From: Asaia bogorensis
Lineage (GTDB): Bacteria; Pseudomonadota; Alphaproteobacteria; CACIAM-22H2
DNA length: 39,344 bases
Reading direction: 5' to 3'
Assembly (NCBI GenBank): GCA_945901855.1
Contig: CAMDLT010000038.1
Location: 1 to 39,344, forward strand
The translations under genes were made by a program, and so were the position numbers. Below the pieces are notes generated by a model that made no database searches, was not told the DNA's origin, and saw only the letters and a list, made by a program, of their open reading frames with translations. Below are positions 7,407 through 16,017 of the stretch, piece after piece. The stretch's first letter is position 1; the number at the start of each line of letters is the position of its first letter.

Positions 7407-8231
7407 ATGTCGAATTCGATTAATACCAATGTTGGCGCGCTAGTGGCTTTGGCCTCCTTGCGCACAACCCAGGCGAATCTCCAGGTCGCCTCGAAACAGG
7501 TTCAAACCGGTTACCGCGTGGCGGACGCCTCCGACGACGCATCGACCTTCTCGGTCGCGCAAGGCATTCGCGGAAATCTGCAAGCCTATCAGGCAGTGCA
7601 GGCTTCGCTCGCCAACGGTGTCGGTATCGGCACAGTCACCCAAGCGGCGCTGACGAACATCTCGAATTTGGTCGGCAACCTGCAAGCGAAGATCACGCAG
7701 CTCGCCGATGGATCGATCAATGCCAACCAGCGCACGATTTACACGGCCGACTTCAATGCGCTGACGTCGCAGGTCGCAAACTTCATTAGCCAAGCCAACT
7801 ACAACGGCTCGAATCTGCTCTCGGCCGCTTCTGCTGCCAAGACCTTCTTGGCCGATACCAATGGCACGTCGCTGACATTGACGTCGCAGTCGTCGGTCAA
7901 TGCGGCCTTCAATACCTTCGCGACGACGGCCAACATTGTCGCGACGGCATCGGATGCAGCGGCGGGCCTGCAAAATCTCAGCACGTTCCAGCAAGCCGTT
8001 GCGACCTCGCTTGGCGCCAACGCGGCCGAAACGCGCTCGCTGCAATTGCAGTCCAGCTTCGTAAACTCGATCGTCGACGCGACCACGACCGGCCTTGGTG
8101 CCATCGTGGACGCCGACATCGGCAAAGCATCGGCCTCGGTGCAGGCGCTGCAGGTTCGCCAGCAGCTCGGCATTCAGTCGCTGTCGATCGCCAACCAGCA
8201 GCCTTCGGTGCTGTTGGGTCTGTTCCGTTAA
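7407..8231 (+). CDS. fliC: Flagellin
   Basis: Filament subunit exported by the flagellar type III system. The 274-residue protein has the conserved flagellin ends: an N-terminal helix with SINTNVGALVALASLR and a GYRVADASDDASTFSVAQ segment, and a C-terminal region ending QQLGIQSLSIANQQPSVLLGLF. The central variable domain is very short, a compact type common in alphaproteobacteria. It is rich in Ser/Thr (for example TSLTLTSQSS near 155), which offers O-glycosylation targets. A strong ribosome site AAGGAAGGGG precedes the ATG, and a strong terminator follows. Neighbouring TPR glycosyltransferases and FlaF/FlbT suggest that it is glycosylated and post-transcriptionally regulated. The symbol is generic; the species may call it fla or fljK. 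Confidence 0.95.
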   Translation: MSNSINTNVGALVALASLRTTQANLQVASKQVQTGYRVADASDDASTFSVAQGIRGNLQAYQAVQASLANGVGIGTVTQAALTNISNLVGNLQAKITQLADGSINANQRTIYTADFNALTSQVANFISQANYNGSNLLSAASAAKTFLADTNGTSLTLTSQSSVNAAFNTFATTANIVATASDAAAGLQNLSTFQQAVATSLGANAAETRSLQLQSSFVNSIVDATTTGLGAIVDADIGKASASVQALQVRQQLGIQSLSIANQQPSVLLGLFR

Positions 8232-8266
8232 ACGCGGAACCGACAACCCTTTCCTTCCTTCGCGGA

Positions 8267-8303
8267 AATGGGGACGGCCTTCGGGCCGTCCCCATTTTTG
8301 TTT
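8267..8303 (+). terminator. Rho-independent terminator of flagellin
   Basis: A perfect 13-bp stem runs from AATGGGGACGGCC at 8267-8279 to GGCCGTCCCCATT at 8284-8296. It is closed by a TTCG tetraloop and followed by a TTTTGTTT tract. It ends flagellin transcription 36 bp after the stop and separates flagellin from the downstream flaF-like gene. Confidence 0.93.
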
Positions 8304-8442
8304 GGGCTCCGGCAAGCGAGGTGCTACGGCAATTTGCTTTCCCTGCGCCAAGCGTTTGATTGCTTTTGCGAATCGCTTCAAAAAACGCTATTAAATCGAA
8401 AGACGATTTCGCGTTACCGAGTCGTTGCTTCAAGGAGGGACC

Positions 8443-8817
8443 GTGCAGAATCCGAACCCATCGGCGCAGAGCGCCAACGAATCGGAACGTGATCGCGAAT
8501 ATCGATTGCTGGCACTGGTGACCAAAAAACTCACCGACTCCAAAGAGATCGTAACCCAGCTCGACCCGCAGTCCGTCGGCCAGGTGTGCGACGCGATTTT
8601 CCACAATCGCGACGTTTGGAACGCCTTTGTGACGGACGTGGCGGACGAAAAAAACAAACTTCCCAAAGAGCTCAAGGTCTTGCTGATCAATCTTGCTGCC
8701 TACGTGAACAAAAACTCGGACATGATCATCAACAACCATGCCGACGGGGATCTTGACATGCTGATCGCAATCAACCGCCACGTGATGGACGGTTTGCGCG
8801 GCGCAGGCGTCGAGTAA
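8443..8817 (+). CDS. FlaF-like flagellin biosynthesis regulator (divergent paralogue)
   Basis: A 124-residue FlaF-family protein. In alphaproteobacteria FlaF assists flagellin translation and secretion, opposing or cooperating with FlbT. The family core is visible as NRDVWNAFVTDVADEKNKLP (about 60-79), LINLAAYV (87-94) and INRHVMDGLR near the C-terminus. It lacks the N-terminal Tyr-rich start of canonical FlaF, which the second copy at 19485-19916 does have. The start is GTG at 8443, 4 nt after AAGGAGG (8432-8438); an in-frame TTG at 8425 would lie upstream of that ribosome site. It follows flagellin after a terminator, so it needs its own promoter or readthrough; I could not place a promoter in 8304-8442. 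Confidence 0.82.
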   Translation: MQNPNPSAQSANESERDREYRLLALVTKKLTDSKEIVTQLDPQSVGQVCDAIFHNRDVWNAFVTDVADEKNKLPKELKVLLINLAAYVNKNSDMIINNHADGDLDMLIAINRHVMDGLRGAGVE

Positions 8818-8869
8818 ACGCGAGGCGTCGACGCGGGCGGTTGCCGTGGCCGCGCCTCGAACGCCCGCA

Positions 8870-10189
8870 ATGGAAATTCAGCAAATCTTGCGCGACGGTT
8901 TTGATCGCCACCAGCGCGGCGACCTGGACGGTGCCCTCGACTGCTATCGGCGCGTGCTTGCGCAAGCGCCCCGGCATGCCGACGCGCTCCATCTGAGCGG
9001 TCTTATCGCCCACGCGCGCGGCGACAGCAAAACCGCCGTCGCGTCGATCCGCGCCGCGAGCGCGCTGCTGCCGAACTCGGCCGATATCTGGGGCAATCTT
9101 TCGGCCGCCGAACTTGCGGCAGACAATGCGGCGGCAGCTTTGGAAGCCAGCGACCGTGCGATTGCTTGCAATGCGCTGGCGCCCCTCGCGCACGCCGCAC
9201 GCGCTGCGGCCCTTGTCGGTCTGTCGCGCATCGACGCCGCAGCCGACGCCTATCGTACCGCGATCGCGCTTGCCCCAGCCAATCCCGATCCGCTCAACAA
9301 TCTGGCCAATCTGGAGCAGCGGCGCGGCAATCTCGACGCGGCCATGGAACTTTACGAGCGCGTGCTGAAGATCGCGCCGGAACATCAGCAAGCGCACTCG
9401 AACTACGGCACGGCGCTCTATGCCAAACGCCGCTTGGACGCCAGCGCGGGCGAGGCGGTACTCGCCCGCGCACGCGCCTGGCGTGCAGCCTATCCCGGCA
9501 ATGCCATCGCACAGCATTGGCATGCCGCTCTTACCCAAGACGAAGCGCCCGTGCGCGCGGACGATGCGTATGTGCGCAGCAGCTTCGATATGTTCGCCAA
9601 GACCTTCGAAACCACGCTTGCGGGCCTGGGTTACCGAGCGCCCCAAGCGATCGAGATCGCGCTCAAGGCGCTTCTCGGCCCCCCTGCCCGCGCGCTCGAC
9701 ATTCTGGATGTGGGCTGCGGCACGGGGCTGGCAGCGGCAATCTTGCGGCCGTATGCGCGCCGCTTGGCGGGCGTCGATCTGTCGCCGGGCATGCTGGCGC
9801 TGGCGCAACGGCTCGATCGTTACGACGAACTGCGGACGAGCGAAGCGATGGCCGATATGCGCGCGCACGCTTCTGCCTACGACCTCGTGGCTGCAGCCGA
9901 CGTGTTTGTCTATTTCGGGGATCTTGTGCCGCTCTTTGCGGCGGCCGCGATTTGTTTGCGCGCCGAAGGACGGCTTGTCTTCACGCTCGAAGCAATGCCG
10001 CAAGACAATGCGCGTGCGGCGCAGGGCTGGGCCGTCCGCGTTTCGGGCCGCTACATGCATACCCGCGCGCATGCCGAGGCGGCTTTGGTAGCGGCGGGAT
10101 TTGTGCTCGAAATTTTCGAAACGCAATCGTTCCGGCGCGAAGACGGCGTCGACCTGCCGGGCTTTCTGGTCGCGGCCAAACGCAGCTAA
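8870..10189 (+). CDS. TPR-domain SAM-dependent methyltransferase
   Basis: A 439-residue cytoplasmic protein. About 190 residues of tetratricopeptide repeats (units such as DPLNNLANLEQRRGNLDAAMELYERV) are followed by a class I methyltransferase domain with ILDVGCGTGLAA as motif I near residues 278-289 and the acidic GVDLSPGM next. The layout copies the TPR glycosyltransferases nearby but with a methyltransferase head, suggesting that it modifies the same protein or glycan, possibly flagellin. The start was set at ATG 8870 (MEIQQILRDGFDRHQ); a GTG at 8846 in frame is an alternative. Neither has a strong ribosome site. The acceptor is unknown. Confidence 0.85.
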   Translation: MEIQQILRDGFDRHQRGDLDGALDCYRRVLAQAPRHADALHLSGLIAHARGDSKTAVASIRAASALLPNSADIWGNLSAAELAADNAAAALEASDRAIACNALAPLAHAARAAALVGLSRIDAAADAYRTAIALAPANPDPLNNLANLEQRRGNLDAAMELYERVLKIAPEHQQAHSNYGTALYAKRRLDASAGEAVLARARAWRAAYPGNAIAQHWHAALTQDEAPVRADDAYVRSSFDMFAKTFETTLAGLGYRAPQAIEIALKALLGPPARALDILDVGCGTGLAAAILRPYARRLAGVDLSPGMLALAQRLDRYDELRTSEAMADMRAHASAYDLVAAADVFVYFGDLVPLFAAAAICLRAEGRLVFTLEAMPQDNARAAQGWAVRVSGRYMHTRAHAEAALVAAGFVLEIFETQSFRREDGVDLPGFLVAAKRS

Positions 10190-10255
10190 AACTGCGTCAC
10201 CCCAAAGAGGCCCAGCCTAACCGGCCAAGCCTAACTGGACTGATCCCGACCAGAC

Positions 10256-10501
10256 TCAGCCGAAATCGCCTGCCGTAATGCGCGGATCGATGCCGGCGAG
10301 CATCGTGCGAACCGCATCGCGCCCATAAAGCTCGACCATCATCTGCAAGATCACGCTGAGGCACCCGACCGTCAGCGCGTCGCGATGCAGGCCTTGGCGC
10401 ATGCCTTCTTCCATCGCATCGGCGATCACGCGCATGGCGGCCAGCCGTTCTTGTTCGGTCGGATCGACCTGAAAACTTTCTTTGGACACGTCGTTCGCCA
10501 T
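10256..10501 (-). CDS. Small hypothetical protein in flagellar cluster
   Basis: An 81-residue acidic protein I do not recognise. It begins MANDVSKESFQVDPTEQERL and contains a Met-rich helical stretch (AMEEGMRQGLHRDALTVG, then a hydrophobic segment LSVILQMMVELYG). No clear membrane helix or cysteine motif is present. It reads leftward with the DUF1217 gene, whose stop is 70 bp upstream. The codon pattern matches its neighbours, and no other frame on either strand gives a better gene here. Function unknown. Confidence 0.6.
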   Translation of the reverse strand: MANDVSKESFQVDPTEQERLAAMRVIADAMEEGMRQGLHRDALTVGCLSVILQMMVELYGRDAVRTMLAGIDPRITAGDFG

Positions 10502-10571
10502 TGCCGGCCGCTCCGTCCGTTGGGGCGCGAATCGCGCTTGTTCAAGACCACACTATATCACGCGAACACGT

Positions 10572-11393
10572 TCAAAAACGGCGCGCGTTGAAACCCTGCA
10601 GCACGTCCAAAATACCGGTCAGGTTGATGCCGCCGCCACTGGCGCTGGAGTCGCCCAGCAACGTGCTGTAAAGGCTTTGCGTGCCGCTCTTGCTCGACGT
10701 TTCCTGGTCGACCGTATTCAGATAGCGCTGGATGAATTTGTCGACGAAGACTTTGTCTTTGAATTTCGAAATATCGATCTTGCGCGAAACGGTGGCGGCC
10801 TGGGTTTCGACGCTCTGTACCGCGAATTCGCGGGGAATGCCGAGCGTCTTGGTGACCACTTCGCGAAGCGTGCGGTCGCCCAGAATGGAATAGATGCTGC
10901 CCGTCGCCGCCGCGATATTTCCCTTGAAATAGAGCGCTTCGCGCAATCCCGGACTTTGTTCGCCCTGCGACTTCTCGAACTCGCTTTTAAGATAGCGCTG
11001 CTTGAGCGCTTCGAACACCGCCGGCGTCTTGATGTTGGTCGTGCCGAGCGACTGGAACTGCAGCGCGCGGGTCAGTTCGAGAAAGCGCGGATCGTTCACG
11101 CGGTAGGCCAGCGAATCCTTCTTGTTCAAATCGGATTTCAGCACGCGCGCCAGCAAGCCCTTTTTGTCGATCTCGCTCTCGAGGCCGTAGGCCGACAGCG
11201 CGAACTCCATGAAACGGCGGTTATTCAACAACTCGTCGATTGTTTTGGCTTTGGTTACCGCGTTTTCGGCCGCCGTGACCTTTTGCTGGACGGTCGCCTG
11301 CTTGGAAAAGCGCGCCTGGATTGCCGCACCCGACTTCTCGAGCTGCTTCCAAGCCGTAAGAGCGGGAATTCCGCTCGATATCGAACTCGTCAT
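10572..11393 (-). CDS. DUF1217 family flagellar-associated protein
   Basis: A 273-residue protein with the DUF1217 pattern: repeated helical units with LLNNRRFMEFALSAYGLE, NDPRFLELTRALQF and FVDKFIQRYLN. This family is found almost only in alphaproteobacterial flagellar clusters, and its role is not well defined. The N-terminus (MTSSISSGIPALTAWKQLE) is Ser-rich and lacks a classical signal peptide, as in many substrates of flagellar export. The start ATG at 11393 is preceded by AGGAGA at good spacing. It lies just downstream of flbT on the same strand across a 110-bp AT-rich gap that may hold its promoter. Confidence 0.85.
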   Translation of the reverse strand: MTSSISSGIPALTAWKQLEKSGAAIQARFSKQATVQQKVTAAENAVTKAKTIDELLNNRRFMEFALSAYGLESEIDKKGLLARVLKSDLNKKDSLAYRVNDPRFLELTRALQFQSLGTTNIKTPAVFEALKQRYLKSEFEKSQGEQSPGLREALYFKGNIAAATGSIYSILGDRTLREVVTKTLGIPREFAVQSVETQAATVSRKIDISKFKDKVFVDKFIQRYLNTVDQETSSKSGTQSLYSTLLGDSSASGGGINLTGILDVLQGFNARRF

Positions 11394-11503
11394 GGCAATT
11401 CTCCTAAACGCCGTTCTCGGCAGTATCTATATTGCATATCTGACGCATTTTCACAAGATAATTCGAAAACAAATAAAATATCAATCAAATTATATGGATA
11501 ATT

Positions 11504-11983
11504 TCAATCCTCAGAATTGGCACTGTCCGCCATTTGCGGCGCCATTTTGCGGCTTTTTGCCCCTTCGCCGCCCGCCAACAATTGGCGCGCCCGCTCGGTC
11601 GTTTTGCCAAGGAGATCCCATTCGAATTTGATCAGCCGCTTGGCGTCTTTCATGGCCGGATACAGCTCGAGCTTTTCGATGCGCTGGCGCAGCGTGTCGA
11701 TAATCGGCTTGGAGGTCGGGGCCGCCGCTTCGAAATCGTTGAGAAACTGCACGCATGCCTCCGTGTAGACCTTGGCCTCGTCCGGAAACAGATAGATGCA
11801 TTGCAGCGTGTAATAGACGCGCATGGCAGGCGTTGCGGCTTCTTCGATCTGCAAAATGTCTTTTTGGCGCAGAATATTGCCGCGATTGCGGACGGCAAAC
11901 ATCGCAAGGCCGCCGGTATTCTCGATCACCACCCCGTTGATGATGATCTTTTCGCCGGGGTTCAAACGCAAGACGAGCGGCAT
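11504..11983 (-). CDS. flbT: Flagellin synthesis regulator FlbT
   Basis: A 159-residue homologue of FlbT. In Caulobacter FlbT binds the 5' leader of flagellin mRNA and promotes its turnover until the hook is complete. The family opening MPLVLRLNPGEKIIINGVVIE is intact, followed by VRNRGNILRQKDIL, and CIYLFPDEAKVYTE-like residues lie in the middle. The start ATG is preceded by AAGGA at about 7 nt. The C-terminal 25 residues are charged and poorly conserved. The gene is in a leftward group with the DUF1217 protein. Its presence suggests that the flagellin transcript at 7407 is under leader-dependent control. Confidence 0.93.
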   Translation of the reverse strand: MPLVLRLNPGEKIIINGVVIENTGGLAMFAVRNRGNILRQKDILQIEEAATPAMRVYYTLQCIYLFPDEAKVYTEACVQFLNDFEAAAPTSKPIIDTLRQRIEKLELYPAMKDAKRLIKFEWDLLGKTTERARQLLAGGEGAKSRKMAPQMADSANSED

Positions 11984-12040
11984 GGCGAATCCTTAAATGA
12001 ATGAACGTACTATAGCGCGATTATACCATTCGCGCCGGAC

Positions 12041-13696
12041 TTACAACCCGCCCAACAAGTCAAAACACAGCTTTTCGATCTGGCGGGCGAGCCGCTGCCC
12101 GTCACAGAGCGGCGAGCGGGCCATGCGAGCGCGTAGGCCTGCCCGCGTGGCCAAAAGGGTAGCCGGATCCCCAACCAAGTTGGCGGCGATATCGCAAAAT
12201 GCATCGGCCGTGTCGGCAACCCACGCTTCGGCCCCAATTTGCGCCAGCAACGCCGCCCCCACGCGCCCGGCATGCCGGTTCCCGCGCAAGGCAACGACCG
12301 GCACGCCCATCCACAGCGCTTCGCAGGTCGTCGTCGTGCCGTTGTAGGGGGTGGTATCGAGCGCGACATCGATATCGCCATAGCGCGCAATATGGTCCTG
12401 CACGGCCGTATCGAACGGCGTTGCGATCACGCGTTCGGGCGCAATTCCGGCATCCGCAAATCGCGCCAACAGACGCTTGCGCGCGGCCGGTTCGGCAAGC
12501 CCGCGCGCTTTGACAAGCATCCGCGACCCAGGCACAGCGCGCAAAACACCGGCCCATAATGTAACCGTCGCATCCGATATCTTGGGCAGATTGTTGAACG
12601 ATCCGAAGGTCGCAAGGCCCTCTCTGGCCATCGGCAGCGGCCCGACCGGAGGCGCAAAAGGCGGCGGCATATAGGCCAAAAATCCGCCCTCCAGTCGCGC
12701 CAACGGCTCGCTTGCCATTGCGTCGGCCGGCCCTTTTGGATCGCTGACTGCATCGACCAGGCGCGCATCGAAACAGCCAAGGCCCGTCGTGTCGGGATAG
12801 CCAAGCCACGTCAGCTGCACGGGCGCCGGGCGAAGCGCGAACGCGGCCAAGCGATTGCCCGTCGTATGGCCGGCGCAATCAACCAGCACGTCGATCCCGT
12901 CGTTCGCCACCGCTTGGCAGAAATCCGCATCCGACCGGTCGGCCATATCGCGCCACCGGGGGACCAGATTGCCGAATGCAGCCGTCACTCCATCGGGCCG
13001 CGCCACGTCGCTATAGGCGAACAGCTCGACCGCCGCACGGTCGTGCCCTGCCAACACGGGCACCAAAAAATAGCTGCAAGAATGATTGCAAAAATCGGGA
13101 GAAACATAGCCGATGCGCAGCCGCCGCGTTCCACGCGTTGCAAAATGCGGGCGCTTCGGCGCTGCGCTGCGACCGGGCCAGCCTTGTGCAAGTGCCAGCA
13201 AATTTGGCGTCGGCGGATCGTACTGCGCTGCCAACAGCATGTTCGATGCCAAACGTCGGTCGTGCGGCGCTAAGGCGCGCGCCTTCGCGTAAATCGCTAG
13301 CGCTTCGCCAATGCGGCCTTGGGATTGCAGCGCAAGCGCCAGATTGTTGGCGATCGCCGCGTCGTCCGGCGCACGGCTTTGCGCTGCCGCAAAATCGGCT
13401 TCGGCTGCATGCGGAAAGCCGACGGCCAGGGCAGCTTCCCCCGCGACCGCATGGGCTGCCGCCAGTTGCGGAAAGCGGTCGACCGCATCGCGCGCGGCAT
13501 CCAAAGCGCCCGACAGATCGCCCGTCGCCAGCAGCATCGCTGACCGGTTGACGAACGCGCCCGCCATGCCGGGCGCCAGCGCGATCGCTTGGTCGTAAAG
13601 TGCCAACGCGCCCGGCGCATCGCCCGCCTGCGCGCGTCGATTTGCGTCCTTGAAAAATGCTTCGGCCGTCGCGGCCGCAATCGTATCGTTTGTCAT
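12041..13696 (-). CDS. TPR glycosyltransferase, SPINDLY/OGT type (GT41-like)
   Basis: A 551-residue protein with N-terminal TPR units (about 1-160) and a canonical OGT/SPINDLY catalytic half: RIGYVSPDFCNHSCSYF, LVDCAGHTTGNRL, APVQLTWLGYPDTTG, FGSFNNLPKISD and DVALDTTPYNGTTTTCEALW. It conforms better to the family consensus than the two proteins at 3275-7044. The start was set at ATG 13696 (MTNDTIAAAT) rather than an in-frame GTG five codons upstream. It diverges from a GNAT gene with only 41 bp between the starts, so the two share a promoter region. It probably O-glycosylates a flagellar protein using a nucleotide sugar donor. Confidence 0.88.
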   Translation of the reverse strand: MTNDTIAAATAEAFFKDANRRAQAGDAPGALALYDQAIALAPGMAGAFVNRSAMLLATGDLSGALDAARDAVDRFPQLAAAHAVAGEAALAVGFPHAAEADFAAAQSRAPDDAAIANNLALALQSQGRIGEALAIYAKARALAPHDRRLASNMLLAAQYDPPTPNLLALAQGWPGRSAAPKRPHFATRGTRRLRIGYVSPDFCNHSCSYFLVPVLAGHDRAAVELFAYSDVARPDGVTAAFGNLVPRWRDMADRSDADFCQAVANDGIDVLVDCAGHTTGNRLAAFALRPAPVQLTWLGYPDTTGLGCFDARLVDAVSDPKGPADAMASEPLARLEGGFLAYMPPPFAPPVGPLPMAREGLATFGSFNNLPKISDATVTLWAGVLRAVPGSRMLVKARGLAEPAARKRLLARFADAGIAPERVIATPFDTAVQDHIARYGDIDVALDTTPYNGTTTTCEALWMGVPVVALRGNRHAGRVGAALLAQIGAEAWVADTADAFCDIAANLVGDPATLLATRAGLRARMARSPLCDGQRLARQIEKLCFDLLGGL

Positions 13697-13737
13697 GGCG
13701 CTTGACGCCACTCTAGCCCGACCGCCACGCTCCGCGC

Positions 13738-14478
13738 ATGGAAGAAACGATCCGCACGCTCGAACAGCGCGCTTTTGCCGCTTGGCCCGCTTTGCGGACG
13801 CAGCGCTACGACGGTTGGGTCCTGCGGTTTGCCGACGGATTCACCAAGCGCGCCAACTCTGCCAACGCGCTCGACGCGTCGCGCGAAGCCCCCGAAACGC
13901 TGGTCGCCAATATCGAGGCAGCCTATACCGCGCAAGGTCTGCCGCCCATTTTTCGGATAACGCCGTTGGCCGACCCCGCGATCGACGCCGCCCTCGCCGC
14001 TCGCGACTACCGGCAGCAAGACCATTCCCTTGTCATGACAGCACCGACGGACGCGCGGTGCCGGGCATCGAGCATCCAAGCGGCGCCAACGCCGCACGCG
14101 GGCTGGCTCGACGCTTTTATTGCGACCGCAGAAGCCGCGCCCCAAACGCATGCAAAGCTTGCAGCCGTGCTGGACGCGCTGGTGCCGCAAGCGTCGTTTG
14201 CGCGAATCGGTTCGGCCGCGTTCGGCATGGGCGTGGCACAAGATGGCTTTGTCGGTATTTTCGAAGTTCTGAGCGCGCCTGGGCAGCGCCGCCAAGGCCA
14301 TGCGCGTCGGATCGTCGAACATCTGATGGCGTGGGGTGCCGACAACGGCGCGCATACCGCCTATTTGCAGGTTGTCGCAAACAATGCGCCGGCCATCGCC
14401 CTCTACCGCTCGCTCGGCTTCGTGCCGGTCTATGGCTACCATTACCGTCTGCCTGCAAAAAAAGCGGCCGTCGGCTAG
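13738..14478 (+). CDS. GNAT-family N-acetyltransferase
   Basis: A 246-residue protein whose C-terminal half (about 150-236) is a GNAT domain. It has FEVLSAPGQRRQGHARRIVE, with the acetyl-CoA pyrophosphate loop QRRQGHA at 183-189, and NNAPAIALYRSLGF at 215-228 as the terminal motif. The N-terminal half is typical of two-lobed GNATs with an ill-defined first lobe. The substrate may be an amino sugar, a protein N-terminus or a small molecule; the flagellar glycosylation setting favours a sugar, but this is only inference. It is the only rightward gene among leftward ones here, and its 3' end carries the terminator hairpin of flgE. Confidence 0.82.
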   Translation: MEETIRTLEQRAFAAWPALRTQRYDGWVLRFADGFTKRANSANALDASREAPETLVANIEAAYTAQGLPPIFRITPLADPAIDAALAARDYRQQDHSLVMTAPTDARCRASSIQAAPTPHAGWLDAFIATAEAAPQTHAKLAAVLDALVPQASFARIGSAAFGMGVAQDGFVGIFEVLSAPGQRRQGHARRIVEHLMAWGADNGAHTAYLQVVANNAPAIALYRSLGFVPVYGYHYRLPAKKAAVG

Positions 14479-14491
14479 TTGCCGACGGCCG
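14457..14491 (-). terminator. Terminator of the flgK-flgL-flgE operon
   Basis: An 11-bp perfect stem (14465-14475 with 14481-14491, arms CGGCCGTCGGC and GCCGACGGCCG) around TAGTT is followed on the minus strand by seven T (A-run at 14457-14463). It lies 35 bp after the flgE stop and is embedded in the last codons and stop codon of the convergent GNAT gene. Confidence 0.85.
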
Positions 14492-14525
14492 AAAGTCGAA
14501 GAGCCTTTCGAAAAAAACGGCGTGC

Positions 14526-15965
14526 CTACCGCTTGAGGTTGACGACTTCTTGCAGCATTTCGTCGGCGGTCGTAATCAGGCGCGCGTTGGACGAATAGGC
14601 ACGCTGGGCTACGATCATCTTCGTGAACTCGGCGCCGATATCGACGTTGGAGTTTTCGAGCGAGTTGGGATTGATGGTGCCCGTTCCACCCTGCCGTGAT
14701 TGGTTTAAGCCGATGAAACCGGCCTCGGGGTCGTCGCGGAACGCTTCGCCGTTGATCCGCACCAGCCCGCCAGGATTGTTGAACGTGGCAAGCGCGATCT
14801 GGTACTGCGTCAGACGCTGGCCGTTGGTGTAGGTCGTGAAGATATTGCCCGAATTGTCGATGCCGATCCCGTTATAAGAACCCGCCGGATACCCGTTGGC
14901 CGTGACGCGCGCGACCGAAATCGACGTGCCGCCGAAGCTGGTGACGCCGCCCGAGGCGGTCAGCGACGAAGCAAGCGCCGGGTTAGCGTTGGGCTGGCCG
15001 AATTCGAGATTGATTGCCTGGGTCGGCGTGGCGGTGAGGCCCGGCGCGCTGTAGACGATCGCCAGGCGGCCATCGGTCCCTGTGGTGGTTGCATCGAGCG
15101 TCGTGTTGTCGGTGGACTGGATCGTGAAACCGGTCGGCAGACCCGCATCGACGCCGACCTGCGTGCCGAACGTGAAATCGAGCACGAGGCTTTCGTTGCC
15201 GTTCGCCGAACTGGTCGGCGCGGTGATGACCGCGCGCCATTGCGGCACGGTCGCAACGCCGGGTGCGGGAATGGTTGCCGTACCGGTCGCGGGACTGGCA
15301 TTGATCGCCGGCAAATCGCCCGTCGCATCGCGATTGTACCAGGTGATGGAAAACGCGCGCGGCGCGCCCGTCGCGTCGGTCATCGTAATGGTGCCGCCGT
15401 TGAAGACCGTGCCGGCGGGTGCGTTCGACGGCACGTTGGCAGCATAGAACGCCGTCGAGGTTTGCAGAGCCGGCAGAGCCGCCTGGTTAATCTGAACTGG
15501 CACAAGCGGCCCTTGGTTCGGCTGCGGACTCGGCACGGCGGACGTCGGCGCCGGAACCGAGCGGGCGTAAAGAAACTTGCCGGCGCCGTTTTTGATGAAG
15601 CTGTTCTCGTCGAGCGCAAAGTCGCCGCGGCGCGTATAGAGGGTCTGGCCGTTGCCGGCGAACCCGGCCGACGAGGTCGCCCCTTCCTGGACCGGAAGGA
15701 AACCCGCACCCGAAATCGCGATCGACGTGTTGGACGCGTTTTGGATGATCGTGCCCTGCTGGTCGTTGACGAAGGTCGGACGCGCGGTGACGCCGCCCGA
15801 GCTGAACAGACGCGTCGTGGAGTTCGACACGTAGCTCGAGAAATTGGCGTCGATGCGCTTGAAGCCGACGGTCTGCGCGTTCGCGACGTTGTCCGAAATG
15901 TAGTTGATCGCGCTCTGGAACGAATTCAGGCCGCTGATGGCGGAGTTCATGGCGACGGTTGTCAT
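14526..15965 (-). CDS. flgE: Flagellar hook protein FlgE
   Basis: Hook subunit, 479 residues, exported and polymerised between rod and filament. The N-terminus has the rod/hook signature SAINYISDNVANAQTVGFKR, and TRLFSSGGVTARPTFVNDQQG follows. The centre contains the Thr/Ala-rich D1-D2 regions. The C-terminus carries the family end with ENSNVDIGAEFTKMIVAQRAY and a final helix, VTTADEMLQEVVNLKR-like. The start ATG at 15965 has AAGGAAAC upstream. It is the last gene of a leftward unit with flgK and flgL (52 bp gap) and is followed by a clear terminator. Confidence 0.95.
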   Translation of the reverse strand: MTTVAMNSAISGLNSFQSAINYISDNVANAQTVGFKRIDANFSSYVSNSTTRLFSSGGVTARPTFVNDQQGTIIQNASNTSIAISGAGFLPVQEGATSSAGFAGNGQTLYTRRGDFALDENSFIKNGAGKFLYARSVPAPTSAVPSPQPNQGPLVPVQINQAALPALQTSTAFYAANVPSNAPAGTVFNGGTITMTDATGAPRAFSITWYNRDATGDLPAINASPATGTATIPAPGVATVPQWRAVITAPTSSANGNESLVLDFTFGTQVGVDAGLPTGFTIQSTDNTTLDATTTGTDGRLAIVYSAPGLTATPTQAINLEFGQPNANPALASSLTASGGVTSFGGTSISVARVTANGYPAGSYNGIGIDNSGNIFTTYTNGQRLTQYQIALATFNNPGGLVRINGEAFRDDPEAGFIGLNQSRQGGTGTINPNSLENSNVDIGAEFTKMIVAQRAYSSNARLITTADEMLQEVVNLKR

Positions 15966-16017
15966 GGCACTTGTTTCCTTCTATTGGCTCGGTGGTTTGG
16001 TTTCTTTTGTTCCTGCT

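Noticed and set aside
10200..10250. Short imperfect direct repeats (GCCTAAC twice) between convergent genes
   Set aside because: Only two short copies; no larger structure, terminator or mobile-element signature.
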